64,000 nucleotides of DNA from an uncultured Clostridia bacterium (lineage in GTDB: Bacteria; Bacillota; Clostridia; Christensenellales; Aristaeellaceae): NCBI GenBank assembly GCA_947166385.1, contig CAMVEB010000001.1, positions 1 to 64,000 of the forward strand, given 5' to 3'. A program made the position numbers and the translations under genes. This document shows positions 55,613 to 64,000 of the stretch, one piece after another (position 1 is the first letter of the stretch; every line of letters begins with the position of its first letter). Under the pieces are notes generated by a model, which did not search any database, had not been told where the DNA came from, and was given only the letters and a program-made list of their open reading frames with translations.

Positions 55613-55969
55613 TTAATCCATGTTCTCTATGATGGGAATCAGTTTTCTGAGCTTCGCGTTCCCGATTCCGCTGACAGACGTCAGATCTTCAGGATAGTGG
55701 AAAACCCCATGATCTGCTCTTTCCTGTACCACTTTCCCGGCGATGATTTCGCCAATCCCCGGAAGTGCGGTGAGCTGTTCCGAATCGGCCATATTCAGAA
55801 AGGCAGTATCCGATAAGACAGGACAGGCACATAGTTCCGGATCGGGAAGATGCTTCCCTTCAAATTGAATGGAAAGATCCTTCCCTCTGAAAAGAAGAGA
55901 AGCGAAAGGAATGGCAACAGCAAGAAGAATAAACCCGATTCCGATCAGACTCTTCTTTTTGTCAGACAT
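55613..55969 (-). CDS. ComEA-like helix-hairpin-helix membrane protein
   Basis: The 118-residue protein has one N-terminal membrane helix (residues 8-27) and a C-terminal helix-hairpin-helix pair (ALPGIGEIIAGKVVQ and SVSGIGNAKLRKLI), which binds DNA non-specifically. Its fold matches the DNA-binding end of the competence receptor ComEA, but the SLBB domain is missing and no comEB/comEC genes are nearby. It might be a DNA-uptake or DNA-binding protein. It overlaps cysS by eight bases. Confidence 0.75.
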   Translation of the reverse strand: MSDKKKSLIGIGFILLAVAIPFASLLFRGKDLSIQFEGKHLPDPELCACPVLSDTAFLNMADSEQLTALPGIGEIIAGKVVQERADHGVFHYPEDLTSVSGIGNAKLRKLIPIIENMD

Positions 55970-57368
55970 CTTTTCGAACCTTCTGGCCCTGTTTTGTATC
56001 TTCCAGAATATATCCGGCCGCCCGAATGGAATCGCGCAGTTCGTCGCTCTTTTTCCAGTCCTTGTTTTTCCGGGCTTCTTCGCGTTCTTTCACCATGCGG
56101 AGAATATCTTCCGGCAGCTCATCATTCCCTTTCGTCAGGAATCCAAGCACACCGCAAATCGCCGTCAGGCTGTCAAGGGCTGCCTTGGCTGCCGCTTTGG
56201 AGCTTGTTTCATGGATGGAAATATTGCTGTCTTTGACCAGTTCGAAAATAGCCCCAAGAGCATCTGCCGTATTCAGATCGTCATCCATGGCTGCGTCGAA
56301 ACGTTTTTCATATTGTTCGATTCGATCCCGGAATGCTGTTTCTTCTTCATTCAGCCCTCTGTCTTCCCCGTTTTCACTGCAGAAGCGCAGATGGTCCCGG
56401 GCGGTATAGATCCGATTCAGGCTGGCATTGGCAGCCTCGATCTGTTCCCGGCTGAAATTGATAGGACTGCGGTAATGGGCGCTCAGCATAAAAAGTCGGA
56501 CAGCTTCCAGGTCAAACTCTTTCGATATATCCCGAACAGTAAAGAAATTGTTCAGGCTTTTGCTCATTTTCTGATTGTCGACGTTGATAAATCCGTTATG
56601 CATCCAGTATCGCACATACGGTTTCCCCGTGGCGCCTTCGCTTTGGGCGATCTCATTCTCATGATGCGGAAACAGGAGATCTTTTCCGCCGCAATGGATA
56701 TCAAAGGTTTCTCCCAGATATTTCATGCTCATGGCGGAGCATTCAATATGCCATCCGGGTCTGCCCATACCCCAGGGGCTTTCCCAGGCCGGTTCTCCGG
56801 GTTTTTGAGACTTCCACAATGCAAAATCTTCCGGACTTTCCTTGTCTGTCTCCACATTCAGGCGGTCACTGGCGCCGACTTCCCGGTCTTCTGTCCGTTG
56901 GCCTGAAAGCTTTCCGTATCCGGGAAATGCGGAAACACGGTAATAGACATCGCCGGAAGGCGTGGCATAAGCATGCCCGTTTTCAATCAGGCGGGATACA
57001 AGTTGAATAATCTCCGGGATATGTTCTGTGGCTTTTGGATGAACAGTAGCGGGCCTGATCCCGAGTGCTTTTGCGTCTACATAGTATTCGGCGATAAATC
57101 GGTCTGCAAGTTCTTTCACCGTAATGCCTTCCTCATTGGCCCTGCGGATCATCTTGTCGTCGATGTCTGTGAAATTCTGCACAAAAGTGACCTCGTATCC
57201 TTCCCTTTCCAGCTGCCGGCGCAGCACGTCGAAAGTGATAAACGGTCTTGCGTTACCAATATGAAAATAATTATATACGGTCGGTCCGCAGGCATAAATA
57301 CCCGCTTTTCCTTCCTGTAATGGTTTGAATTCTTCTTTTTTTCGGGTTAAGCTGTTATAAATCTGCAT
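55962..57368 (-). CDS. cysS: Cysteinyl-tRNA synthetase
   Basis: It charges tRNA-Cys with cysteine. The 468-residue protein has the class I motifs HIGN (in [10 protein letters not shown]) and KMSKS (in [11 protein letters not shown]), and the zinc-binding cysteine in ACGPTV. Only 22 bases separate it from the upstream gene, too few for a T-box leader. It is part of the run from the 194-residue protein to dnaX. Confidence 0.97.
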   Translation of the reverse strand: MQIYNSLTRKKEEFKPLQEGKAGIYACGPTVYNYFHIGNARPFITFDVLRRQLEREGYEVTFVQNFTDIDDKMIRRANEEGITVKELADRFIAEYYVDAKALGIRPATVHPKATEHIPEIIQLVSRLIENGHAYATPSGDVYYRVSAFPGYGKLSGQRTEDREVGASDRLNVETDKESPEDFALWKSQKPGEPAWESPWGMGRPGWHIECSAMSMKYLGETFDIHCGGKDLLFPHHENEIAQSEGATGKPYVRYWMHNGFINVDNQKMSKSLNNFFTVRDISKEFDLEAVRLFMLSAHYRSPINFSREQIEAANASLNRIYTARDHLRFCSENGEDRGLNEEETAFRDRIEQYEKRFDAAMDDDLNTADALGAIFELVKDSNISIHETSSKAAAKAALDSLTAICGVLGFLTKGNDELPEDILRMVKEREEARKNKDWKKSDELRDSIRAAGYILEDTKQGQKVRKDV

Positions 57369-57390
57369 GATGTTTTCCCCCCAATACTTG

Positions 57391-57975
57391 TTATGAATGA
57401 TGTTTATGTTTCACGATCCGGACAATTGCTGCAATCCAGACCAGGACAGCAGCAATGGCAGTAATGAGAATAGCTGTTCCGATCGGAAAGGAACCGGAGG
57501 TTTCTGTCTGTGTCTTCTCGGAAGAAGCCTGTGGTTCCCTTTCTGCTGAAAATAAAGCTTCTTTTAAAATAGTACCGTTATCAGAAAGGATCTGCAGCCG
57601 GACGGTAACGCTTTCAGCATGGCAGGTTTCCGGGACTTTCCAGCATCCTGTGAAGGAAATCTCCTGAACACTGTCAGGAATCTTATACTCCGGAGTTTGC
57701 TTTCTGAGTGTCAGTTGTTTGCCGTTCACGGAAAGGAATATGACGGCTCCTGTTTCTTCTTCCGATGGAAGGCTATCTGCAGAAAGCCTCATCAGGATTG
57801 AACCGTCGGATGGGCTTTCCAAAGATACATTTCCATCAAACATGGCTGTCCCGTTTTCTTCCCATGTCCATTCAGTCGCCTGGATGGCAGCGGATCCGGC
57901 ATCATCGGCATACGCGTAGCTGATACACAGAAAAACGGCTGAAATCAGCATAAACCAGAGAAAGAAACGCCTCAT
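57391..57975 (-). CDS. Exported, C-terminally membrane-anchored protein of unknown function
   Basis: The 194-residue protein has a signal peptide (hydrophobic residues 4-20, cleavage near AYA-DDA), an extracytoplasmic beta-rich region of about 130 residues, a short Ser/Thr/Glu linker and a C-terminal membrane helix (about 168-188) followed by a basic RIVKHKHHS tail. This topology is typical of surface or wall-associated proteins. I do not recognise the domain. It has its own promoter, 30 bases upstream, and precedes cysS by 22 bases. Confidence 0.78.
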   Translation of the reverse strand: MRRFFLWFMLISAVFLCISYAYADDAGSAAIQATEWTWEENGTAMFDGNVSLESPSDGSILMRLSADSLPSEEETGAVIFLSVNGKQLTLRKQTPEYKIPDSVQEISFTGCWKVPETCHAESVTVRLQILSDNGTILKEALFSAEREPQASSEKTQTETSGSFPIGTAILITAIAAVLVWIAAIVRIVKHKHHS

Positions 57976-58003
57976 TCCCAGCCTCCTGACAAAAAGTTAT
58001 GTT

Positions 58004-58032
58004 ATTATATCATGATCATAATAACAATTCAA
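58004..58032 (-). promoter_or_regulatory. Promoter of the run from the exported protein to dnaX
   Basis: On the minus strand TTGAAT (58032-58027) and TATAAT (58009-58004) are 17 bases apart; the element lies just after the cdd stop codon. Confidence 0.7.
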
Positions 58033-58035
58033 TTC

Positions 58036-58485
58036 TCAGTCACGAATGAGATCTTCCGGGCCGAAACTGTCAGGAAGAAGTTCTTCCAGTGTCGTTTCAC
58101 GAAAATCATCCTCGCTGACAGCCAGCAGGATCTTCATCTCGGAAGGATGGCTGAATTCCCGCATGACCTGTCTGCAGATCCCGCAAGGCGCACAGAAATG
58201 GGTTCTGCAGCCGTGTTTGCCTCCGACGATAGTAATGGCTTTGATTCTCTGTTCTCCGCAGGCTACAGCATGGGAAATGGCGTTCCTTTCTGCGCAGATT
58301 CCTGCCGGAAAAGATGCGTTTTCCACATTGACACCGGTATAGATATTCCCTGATTCCATAAGAACCGCCGCAGCGACATGAAAATTGGAGTAAGGTGCAT
58401 ATGCGCTTCCCAGCTGATTCACGGCCCGCCGGATGAGTTCAGCTCTGTCGAAATCAAAATCATTGATCTTCTTTTCAGAATCCAT
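58036..58485 (-). CDS. cdd: Cytidine deaminase
   Basis: It deaminates cytidine and deoxycytidine to uridine and deoxyuridine. The 149-residue protein has the zinc ligands and catalytic glutamate in GICAERNAIS and HFCAPCGICRQ. I chose the ATG at 58485, after CGGAGGA. It is divergent from deoC and belongs to a nucleoside salvage locus. Confidence 0.94.
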   Translation of the reverse strand: MDSEKKINDFDFDRAELIRRAVNQLGSAYAPYSNFHVAAAVLMESGNIYTGVNVENASFPAGICAERNAISHAVACGEQRIKAITIVGGKHGCRTHFCAPCGICRQVMREFSHPSEMKILLAVSEDDFRETTLEELLPDSFGPEDLIRD

Positions 58486-58552
58486 GTTCCATCTTCCTCC
58501 GAAATTTTTATGCATTTTATTTTCAACAATGATTTCCCTGTCTCCTTTTTTA

Positions 58553-58561
58553 TGTTATACT
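58553..58561 (+). promoter_or_regulatory. Extended -10 promoter of deoC
   Basis: TGTTATACT carries the TGn extension; no good -35 is present. Confidence 0.5.
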
Positions 58562-58626
58562 GTTATCATAAAAGTTGTCTGAATTCAAACGTTGCCACAA
58601 ATTCAAGAGTAAAGGAGATAGAATGA

Positions 58627-59319
58627 ATGGATCTGAACAAATTGACGAAGGAATCATTGGCAGGGTTAATTGATCACACGAATCTCAAAGCAACAGCCAG
58701 CGAAAAGGATATCCGGACTCTTTGTGATGAAGCTGTAACGTATGACTTCGCTTCTGTCATGGTCAATTCTTCGTATACGTCTTTCTGTCGACGCCTTCTC
58801 GGCAATTCACCCGTGTTGATCGGAACGGTTGTCGGTTTCCCGCTGGGCCAGATGTCAGTCAGTGCAAAGGTCTTTGAAGCGCAGACTGCCATTGTCGACG
58901 GGGCGAATGAGATTGATTATGTTGTCAACATAGCCCAGGTGAAGAGCGGGAAATGGGCGGAAATCCGGGACGAAATGGACAGAATTACTTCCGCCTGTCA
59001 TATGCAGGGAGCCGGCTGTAAAGTGATTTTTGAGAACTGTTATCTGACGAAGGATGAAATTGCCCGTTTGGCTGAAATAGCCGTGGAGATCCGCCCGGAT
59101 TTCATTAAGACGTCTACCGGCTTCGGTACAGGCGGTGCGACAGTAGAGGATGTTCGTCTGATGAAGGAAACGGTCGGAGATGCTGTCCAGGTGAAAGCCG
59201 CAGGCGGAATCCGGGATTGGAACACATGCCGCGCCATGATCGAAGCTGGTGCCGAAAGGATCGGGGCCAGTGCCGGGAAACAGATTCTGGAGGAGTTTTT
59301 ATCCTCTTTTCCGGCATAA
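58627..59319 (+). CDS. deoC: Deoxyribose-phosphate aldolase
   Basis: It splits 2-deoxyribose 5-phosphate to glyceraldehyde 3-phosphate and acetaldehyde, ending nucleoside catabolism. The 230-residue TIM barrel has the Schiff-base lysine in DFIKTSTGFGTGGAT and the conserved IDHTNLKATA start. The ATG at 58627 follows AAAGGAG. It lies 130 bases upstream of the nucleoside transporter and divergent from cytidine deaminase. Confidence 0.97.
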   Translation: MDLNKLTKESLAGLIDHTNLKATASEKDIRTLCDEAVTYDFASVMVNSSYTSFCRRLLGNSPVLIGTVVGFPLGQMSVSAKVFEAQTAIVDGANEIDYVVNIAQVKSGKWAEIRDEMDRITSACHMQGAGCKVIFENCYLTKDEIARLAEIAVEIRPDFIKTSTGFGTGGATVEDVRLMKETVGDAVQVKAAGGIRDWNTCRAMIEAGAERIGASAGKQILEEFLSSFPA

Positions 59320-59375
59320 ATGAAAAAGCCTTCGCAAAAATGTAATAAAATCGTCTTATTATCTTGCTCATTTTC

Positions 59376-59384
59376 TGTTATAAT
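59376..59384 (+). promoter_or_regulatory. Extended -10 promoter of the nucleoside transporter
   Basis: TGTTATAAT with TGn. It is followed by a possible inverted repeat GTTAT...ATAAC around 59377-59391, which could be a regulator site; the leader to the ATG is about 60 bases. Confidence 0.5.
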
Positions 59385-59449
59385 TCATAACAGATTAGAG
59401 AAATGAAGGGGGCCATGAGGTTCCCTCAATAAAAAGGAGGTATTCCCTT

Positions 59450-60544
59450 ATGAAAAAGTTCCTGGCTCTTCTGTTGACGGTAGTAATGGCTCTGTCCATG
59501 CTGTCGGTTGTCTCAGCTGACGATGCGCTTCGTGTGGCGATGATCACTGACTATGGTGACATTACTGACCAGTCCTTCAACCAGACGACTTACGAAGCTG
59601 CCAAAGCCTTCTGTGAAGCAAATGGCCTGGATTTCCAGTATTATAAGCCTGCTTCCGACTCTGATGAAGACCGGATTTCTTCCATTGAAAAAGCGATTGA
59701 TGACGGATTCACCACGATCATTATGCCCGGTTATGCCTTTGGCCCTGCGATTCAGAAAGTTGCGCCCGAAAATGATGACGTGACCTTTATCGCGCTGGAC
59801 GTCAGCGAAGGCGACATCGGAGATCTGGCTGCCAACGTTCCCGCCAATCTGTACTGCGCTGTTTACCAGGAAGAACTGTGCGGCTATATGGCCGGCTATG
59901 CGGCTGTAAAGCTCGGATACAAGAAGCTGGGTTATCTGGGCGGCATGGCGGTGCCTGCGGTTGTCCGTTATGGTTATGGCTTCGTTCAGGGCGCGGATGC
60001 CGCTGCTGCAGAGCTTGGCCTGACCGATGTTGAAATCAAGTACGTCTATGGCAACCAGTTCTATGGTGATGCGGACATTACCGCTTACATGGACACCTGG
60101 TATTCCAACGGAACCGAGATCGTCTTCGCCTGCGGTGGCGGTATCTTTACCTCCGCTGGTGAAGCGGCTGCCAAGGTTGGCCAGAAAGTGATCGGTGTCG
60201 ACGTTGACCAGGCTGCTACCATTAACGGCCTCTACGGCGATGGCATTACCGTGACTTCTGCGATGAAGGGCCTGGCTGCCACGGTGAACGCTCAGCTGAC
60301 CGCCGTGAAGGACGGAACCTTTGCCGGCGGCAAGGTCGACAAGCTCGGACTCGTTTCTGATGTTCCGGAAGAGAACTTTGTCCAGATCGCTCCTTCCACC
60401 CAGTTCGCCGATGGTTTCACCGCTGATGACTATGCGGCGCTGGTTGCCAAGATGCACGCTGGCGAAATCACCGTATCCGATGCGATCGACGCGGAGCCCG
60501 CTGTAACTGCTGTAACAGTGGATTATCAGGGCAACATTAAATAA
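59450..60544 (+). CDS. BMP-family nucleoside-binding protein of an ABC transporter
   Basis: The 364-residue protein is of the BmpA/TmpC/Med type that binds purine or pyrimidine nucleosides outside the cell. It starts with a signal peptide (MKKFLALLLTVVMALSMLS then VVSADD), and the body has the periplasmic-binding-protein fold, with DQSFNQTTYEAA as the family segment. There is no cysteine near the cleavage site, so the usual lipobox is missing. The following genes supply the ATPase and both permeases. AAAAAGGAGG precedes the ATG. Confidence 0.93.
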   Translation: MKKFLALLLTVVMALSMLSVVSADDALRVAMITDYGDITDQSFNQTTYEAAKAFCEANGLDFQYYKPASDSDEDRISSIEKAIDDGFTTIIMPGYAFGPAIQKVAPENDDVTFIALDVSEGDIGDLAANVPANLYCAVYQEELCGYMAGYAAVKLGYKKLGYLGGMAVPAVVRYGYGFVQGADAAAAELGLTDVEIKYVYGNQFYGDADITAYMDTWYSNGTEIVFACGGGIFTSAGEAAAKVGQKVIGVDVDQAATINGLYGDGITVTSAMKGLAATVNAQLTAVKDGTFAGGKVDKLGLVSDVPEENFVQIAPSTQFADGFTADDYAALVAKMHAGEITVSDAIDAEPAVTAVTVDYQGNIK

Positions 60545-60590
60545 TCTGAATGTTTTCAGTACGGATCAGTACCTGACTGGATCTTTCAAG

Positions 60591-60628
60591 GGGAAAAGCA
60601 CACCGGGTTCCTCCGGCGTGCTTTTCCC
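60591..60628 (+). terminator. Stem-loop between the binding-protein and ATPase genes
   Basis: GGGAAAAGCAC pairs with GTGCTTTTCCC around an inner CCGG/CCGG stem, giving a long hairpin without a following T-run. Such elements after binding-protein genes often hold back or stabilise part of the transcript, so that the binding protein is made in excess. Confidence 0.6.
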
Positions 60629-60682
60629 ATATTGCTTTCGATAGCTGATCCTGCAGCCCGAAACAAAGAGGGGGAATCGAAT

Positions 60683-62221
60683 TTGGAGCCATATGCCATT
60701 GAGATGCTCCACATCACAAAACGATTTCCGGGCATTATCGCAAACGATAATATTACTCTCCAGCTGAAAAAGGGTGAAATTCATGCCCTCCTGGGAGAAA
60801 ACGGTGCCGGCAAATCAACCTTGATGAGCGTTCTCTTCGGTCTTTATCAGCCCGAAGAAGGAACGATCAAAAAGGACGGTGTGGAAGTTAAAATCAACAA
60901 TCCCAATGATGCGAATGCCCTTGGGATCGGAATGGTTCATCAGCATTTTAAGCTGGTGGAGTGTTTCACGGTTTTGGATAACATCATCATGGGGGTGGAG
61001 CCTGTCGGAGCCATGGGCTTTCTGCAGAAAAAAGCCGCCCGCAAAAAGGTCCTGGATCTTTCTGAAAAGTATGGTCTTCAGGTAGACCCGGATGCAAAGA
61101 TAGAAGATATCACGGTAGGCATGCAGCAGCGTACGGAAATTCTGAAGATGCTCTATCGTGACAACGAAATCCTGATTTTTGATGAACCGACGGCTGTGCT
61201 GACTCCACAGGAAATTGATGAACTCATGCAGATTATGAAAAATCTGGCGGCCGAAGGAAAGAGCATTCTTTTTATCAGTCATAAGCTTGCTGAAATCATG
61301 GCTGTGGCAAATCGTTGCTCTGTGCTGCGCAAGGGAAAATATATCGGCACAGTGGAAACTGCAAACACAACGATGGAAGAATTGTCCGCAATGATGGTCG
61401 GTCGGAACGTGAATTTCCACGTGGAAAAACAGCCCGCTCATCCGGGTGATGTGGTACTTGACATCCAGCATATGACGGTTGCGTCAAAATCCCACAGTAA
61501 TAACGCGGTGAAGGATGTTTCTCTCCAGGTTCACAGGGGAGAAATCGTCTGTATTGCCGGAATTGACGGAAATGGTCAGTCTGAATTCGTCTATGGACTG
61601 ACCGGGCTTGAGCCGCTTGTTGATGGCAAAATCATCATGGATGGCAAGGATATCACAAAAGCGTCCATCCGAAAGCGTTCCGTTTCTGGGATGAGCCATA
61701 TCCCGGAGGATCGCCATAAGCATGGTCTGGTTCTGGACTATTCCCTTGAATACAATATGATTCTCCAGACGTATTTTGAATCCAGGTTTACAGACCGTAT
61801 CGGTTTCCTCAGAAGGAAAAATATCCGGCAGTATTCAGATAAACTGATTGAACAGTATGACGTACGTTCTGGTCAGGGTTCAATCACGATAGCCCGTTCC
61901 ATGTCCGGCGGCAATCAGCAGAAGGCAATCATTGCCCGGGAGATTGACAAGCAGCCGGAGGTTCTCGTCGCGGTACAGCCGACCCGTGGCCTGGATGTCG
62001 GCGCGATCGAGTATATTCACAAACAGCTTGTTGCGCAGCGGGATGCCGGTAAAGCAGTCCTGTTGATTTCTTTGGAACTGGATGAAGTGATGGATGTTCC
62101 GGACCGGATTCTCGTGATGTATGAAGGGGAAATTGTTGGCGAACTGGATCCAAAGACAACCACGCAGGAAGAGCTTGGTCTTTATATGGCTGGCGCAAAA
62201 AGAGATGAGGTGAGCACATGA
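60683..62221 (+). CDS. ABC transporter ATPase, nucleoside type (tandem ATP-binding domains)
   Basis: The 512-residue protein has two ABC ATPase halves like the sugar and nucleoside importers of the RbsA/NupO class. The first Walker A is GENGAGKST with a degenerate signature (ITVGMQQR). The second half has a degenerate Walker A (GIDGNGQSE) but a good signature MSGGNQQKA and an AVQPTRGLDVGAI Walker B region. The start is TTG at 60683, after GAGGGGGAA; no ATG matches. It ends with a four-base overlap with the first permease. Confidence 0.92.
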   Translation: MEPYAIEMLHITKRFPGIIANDNITLQLKKGEIHALLGENGAGKSTLMSVLFGLYQPEEGTIKKDGVEVKINNPNDANALGIGMVHQHFKLVECFTVLDNIIMGVEPVGAMGFLQKKAARKKVLDLSEKYGLQVDPDAKIEDITVGMQQRTEILKMLYRDNEILIFDEPTAVLTPQEIDELMQIMKNLAAEGKSILFISHKLAEIMAVANRCSVLRKGKYIGTVETANTTMEELSAMMVGRNVNFHVEKQPAHPGDVVLDIQHMTVASKSHSNNAVKDVSLQVHRGEIVCIAGIDGNGQSEFVYGLTGLEPLVDGKIIMDGKDITKASIRKRSVSGMSHIPEDRHKHGLVLDYSLEYNMILQTYFESRFTDRIGFLRRKNIRQYSDKLIEQYDVRSGQGSITIARSMSGGNQQKAIIAREIDKQPEVLVAVQPTRGLDVGAIEYIHKQLVAQRDAGKAVLLISLELDEVMDVPDRILVMYEGEIVGELDPKTTTQEELGLYMAGAKRDEVST

Positions 62222-63303
62222 GGAAAATTTTGAAAAGGCCGGGCGTTCAGGCTTTCATTGCTTCCGTCATCTGTATTCTGTTGGGCCTTTTGATTGGATA
62301 TATTGTTCTCCTTTTCATCAATCCGAAAGGCGCAAGCGAATCGATCATCAATGTAATTAAGAATTTCTTTACATGGAAGAAACCGGCAAAACAGCTGAGT
62401 CAGTTCGGGAACACACTTTCAAAAACCATGCCCCTGATTCTCTGCTCTCTGAGCATTCTGTTTGCGTATAAAGTCGGTTTGTTCAACATCGGCGCTGCCG
62501 GGCAGTACATTGCCGGCGCGTGTGCGTCTCTCTATGCCGCGCTGGCCTGGGGATGGAGCTGGCTCCCCTGCATGCTGTTTGCGATGGTGGCTGCCTCACT
62601 CCTTGGAGCAATCACCGGTTTCCTGAAAGCATACTGCAATGTGAATGAAGTCATTTCGGGAATCATGCTGAACTGGATTGCGCTCTATACATCAAACACA
62701 TTGTTGTCGAATGTGAAGGAAGTAGCCAGTCCTTACACTTTGTATCTGGATAAAGTCAATCCTTCTGCGCTTCTTCCGACATTGGGGCTGGATGGTTTAT
62801 TCAATGGAAATGATAAGGTCACCCTGGCTGTTCCGCTGGCAATTGTCGTTGCTGTCCTGATTGCTGTCATTCTCAGCAAAACACGTTTCGGCTATGAGCT
62901 GAAAGCAACCGGCAACAACAAAAATGCGGCGAAATACGCTGGAATGGCGGAAAACCGGAATATCATCCTGACCCTGATGATCTCCGGTGCCTTAGCCGGC
63001 CTCGGTGCCTCCATGCTTTATCAGACAGGATATATGCGTTGGGAATGCACCCAATCCTCCGTGCCCGGTATGGGATTCAACGGCATAGCCGCCGCCTTCC
63101 TCGGTGGTTTGAGTCCTATTGGCGCAATTTTCTCCTCATTCTTTATCCAGCACATCACCGATGGCGGCCAATATGTGAATACAAATTTCTATTCGTCGCA
63201 GATATCGGACGTCATCTCTTCTGTGATTATTTATCTTTGCGGCTTCGTTCTCTTTATCAAGCTGACAATGAACAGGATTCTGTCAAGAAAGGGGGCGGAA
63301 TAA
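62218..63303 (+). CDS. ABC transporter permease, nucleoside type (first)
   Basis: The 361-residue protein has about nine membrane helices and is related to the NupP/YufP (BPD_transp_2) permeases. Recognisable are the segment GLFNIGAAGQYIAG and the C-terminal GFNGIAAAFLGGLSPIGA loop. It overlaps the ATPase gene and is followed three bases later by the second permease. Confidence 0.93.
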   Translation: MRKILKRPGVQAFIASVICILLGLLIGYIVLLFINPKGASESIINVIKNFFTWKKPAKQLSQFGNTLSKTMPLILCSLSILFAYKVGLFNIGAAGQYIAGACASLYAALAWGWSWLPCMLFAMVAASLLGAITGFLKAYCNVNEVISGIMLNWIALYTSNTLLSNVKEVASPYTLYLDKVNPSALLPTLGLDGLFNGNDKVTLAVPLAIVVAVLIAVILSKTRFGYELKATGNNKNAAKYAGMAENRNIILTLMISGALAGLGASMLYQTGYMRWECTQSSVPGMGFNGIAAAFLGGLSPIGAIFSSFFIQHITDGGQYVNTNFYSSQISDVISSVIIYLCGFVLFIKLTMNRILSRKGAE

Positions 63304-63306
63304 CAC

Positions 63307-64000
63307 ATGTTGCTTTTAATTCAGTATACTTTGATATTCGCCTCTGTTCTTCTGCTTGTTGCGCTCGGCGGTTGTATTTCTGAGCATTCGGGTATCATTA
63401 ACCTTGGCCTGGAAGGAATCATGGTAGTGGGTGCGCTTGGCGGAGCCCTTGTGATGCGCTCACTGGCGACGACATCTGCTTTAGTGATGGTTCTTGTTGC
63501 CATGCTTGCGGCAATTCTTTCCGGTATGCTGTATTCATCCCTGCTTGGTGTTGCGTCAATCCATTTTAAGGCAGATCAGACGCTTGTCGGCACGGCGATG
63601 AATCTGTTGGCCACGGCGGCAGCGACTGTGTTGGTCAAAGCCATCAATACCGCTGCCAATCCGGATGATCACTCTTCTGAAATTGAGTATGTCGCAGCGA
63701 GAAAAATGTTCATTGTAAACATCAACGGCTTTGAGTTTAACTGGTTTATGCTGGTTGCCATTTTTGCAGTTGTCATTGTTTATTTTGTCCTTTACAAGAA
63801 TCGTTTCGGACTTCGCCTGATGGCCTGCGGTGAACATCCCCAGGCAGCCGCCTCTGTAGGAATCAATGTGTATAAAATGCGCTGGTCCGGTGTTTTGATC
63901 TCAGGGGCCCTGGGAGGCCTTGGAGGCCTGTGTTATATTCTGGCCGGCGTTTCCATCTGGAAGTTTGAAAATGGTGTGGCCGGTTTCGGATTCCTTGCGC
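63307..64000 (+). CDS. ABC transporter permease, nucleoside type (second), partial
   Basis: The frame opens at the ATG at 63307 and runs off the window end, giving 231 residues. It has the NupQ/YufQ-type segment HSGIINLGLEGIMVVGALGG near its start and further membrane helices. It completes the BMP-type importer (binding protein, ATPase, two permeases). The end of the gene lies outside this window. Confidence 0.92.
   Translation, partial: MLLLIQYTLIFASVLLLVALGGCISEHSGIINLGLEGIMVVGALGGALVMRSLATTSALVMVLVAMLAAILSGMLYSSLLGVASIHFKADQTLVGTAMNLLATAAATVLVKAINTAANPDDHSSEIEYVAARKMFIVNINGFEFNWFMLVAIFAVVIVYFVLYKNRFGLRLMACGEHPQAAASVGINVYKMRWSGVLISGALGGLGGLCYILAGVSIWKFENGVAGFGFLA

Noticed and set aside
57369-57390. 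T-box leader for cysS
   Set aside because: Only 22 bases separate cysS from the upstream gene, and no specifier or antiterminator stem is possible there.
59320-59449. Purine or other riboswitch before the nucleoside transporter
   Set aside because: The 130-base region shows a promoter and a small inverted repeat but not the three-way junction sequence of purine riboswitches.

Overview
The window looks like a chromosomal segment of a strictly fermentative Gram-positive bacterium of the Bacillota, class Clostridia. The evidence is the gene content: pyruvate phosphate dikinase, a clostripain-type protease, a SpoVB/YabM-like flippase beside mazG and an S4 protein, an ArgR-RecN-NAD kinase-TlyA-Dxs cluster, a BmpA-type nucleoside ABC transporter, strong GGAGG ribosome sites and frequent GTG/TTG starts. 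A gut or rumen Christensenellales-like lineage would fit, but that is only inference. There are no rRNA or tRNA genes, no CRISPR array, and no insertion sequence or phage genes that I can recognise.

Layout. 0-8.4 kb: a PAP2-type membrane protein, glutamine synthetase, an XRE regulator with an acetyltransferase, a secreted GH5 endoglucanase and a large hybrid histidine kinase. 8.7-16.4 kb, plus strand: TrkA-TrkH potassium uptake, then yabM-mazG-hup-S4-ispDF. 16.4-21.8 kb, minus strand: one operon with a 572-residue unknown protein, a tRNA dihydrouridine synthase and two secreted unknown proteins. 21.8-33.7 kb, minus strand: upp, a GGDEF/HD-GYP cyclic-di-GMP pair, acetyltransferase, secreted protein, a CARF-nuclease of the Card1/Can2 type, a MATE pump, a truncated HD-GYP remnant, a clostripain-like protease carrying six IWxG repeats, and a small secreted protein. 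33.8-36.5 kb, plus strand: lgt, a serine hydrolase and recX, behind a perfect consensus promoter. 36.6-50.2 kb, minus strand: ppdK, then ten co-directional genes from a 1-phosphofructokinase through MurF, Ddl, Dxs, TlyA, NAD kinase and ArgR to RecN. 50.3-53.9 kb, plus strand: a three-gene glycerol-3-phosphate-oxidase-like set and yajC. 54-58.5 kb, minus strand: dnaX, a ComEA-like protein, cysS, a membrane-anchored unknown and cytidine deaminase. 58.6-64 kb, plus strand: deoC and a nucleoside ABC transporter that runs off the end.

How the genes fit together. Cytidine deaminase, deoxyribose-phosphate aldolase, uracil phosphoribosyltransferase and the BMP-type transporter describe uptake and salvage of nucleosides. 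IspDF and Dxs belong to the MEP isoprenoid pathway. Ddl and the membrane-anchored MurF make the D-Ala-D-Ala end of peptidoglycan precursors. GGDEF and HD-GYP proteins make and destroy cyclic-di-GMP in the same operon.

The items most worth a second look are the stand-alone CARF-nuclease with a serine in its ExK motif, the IWxG-repeat protease, the membrane-domain MurF, the truncated HD-GYP gene, a 23-codon remnant of an AAA-ATPase gene, and the operon of unknown secreted proteins headed by a possible glycosidase.
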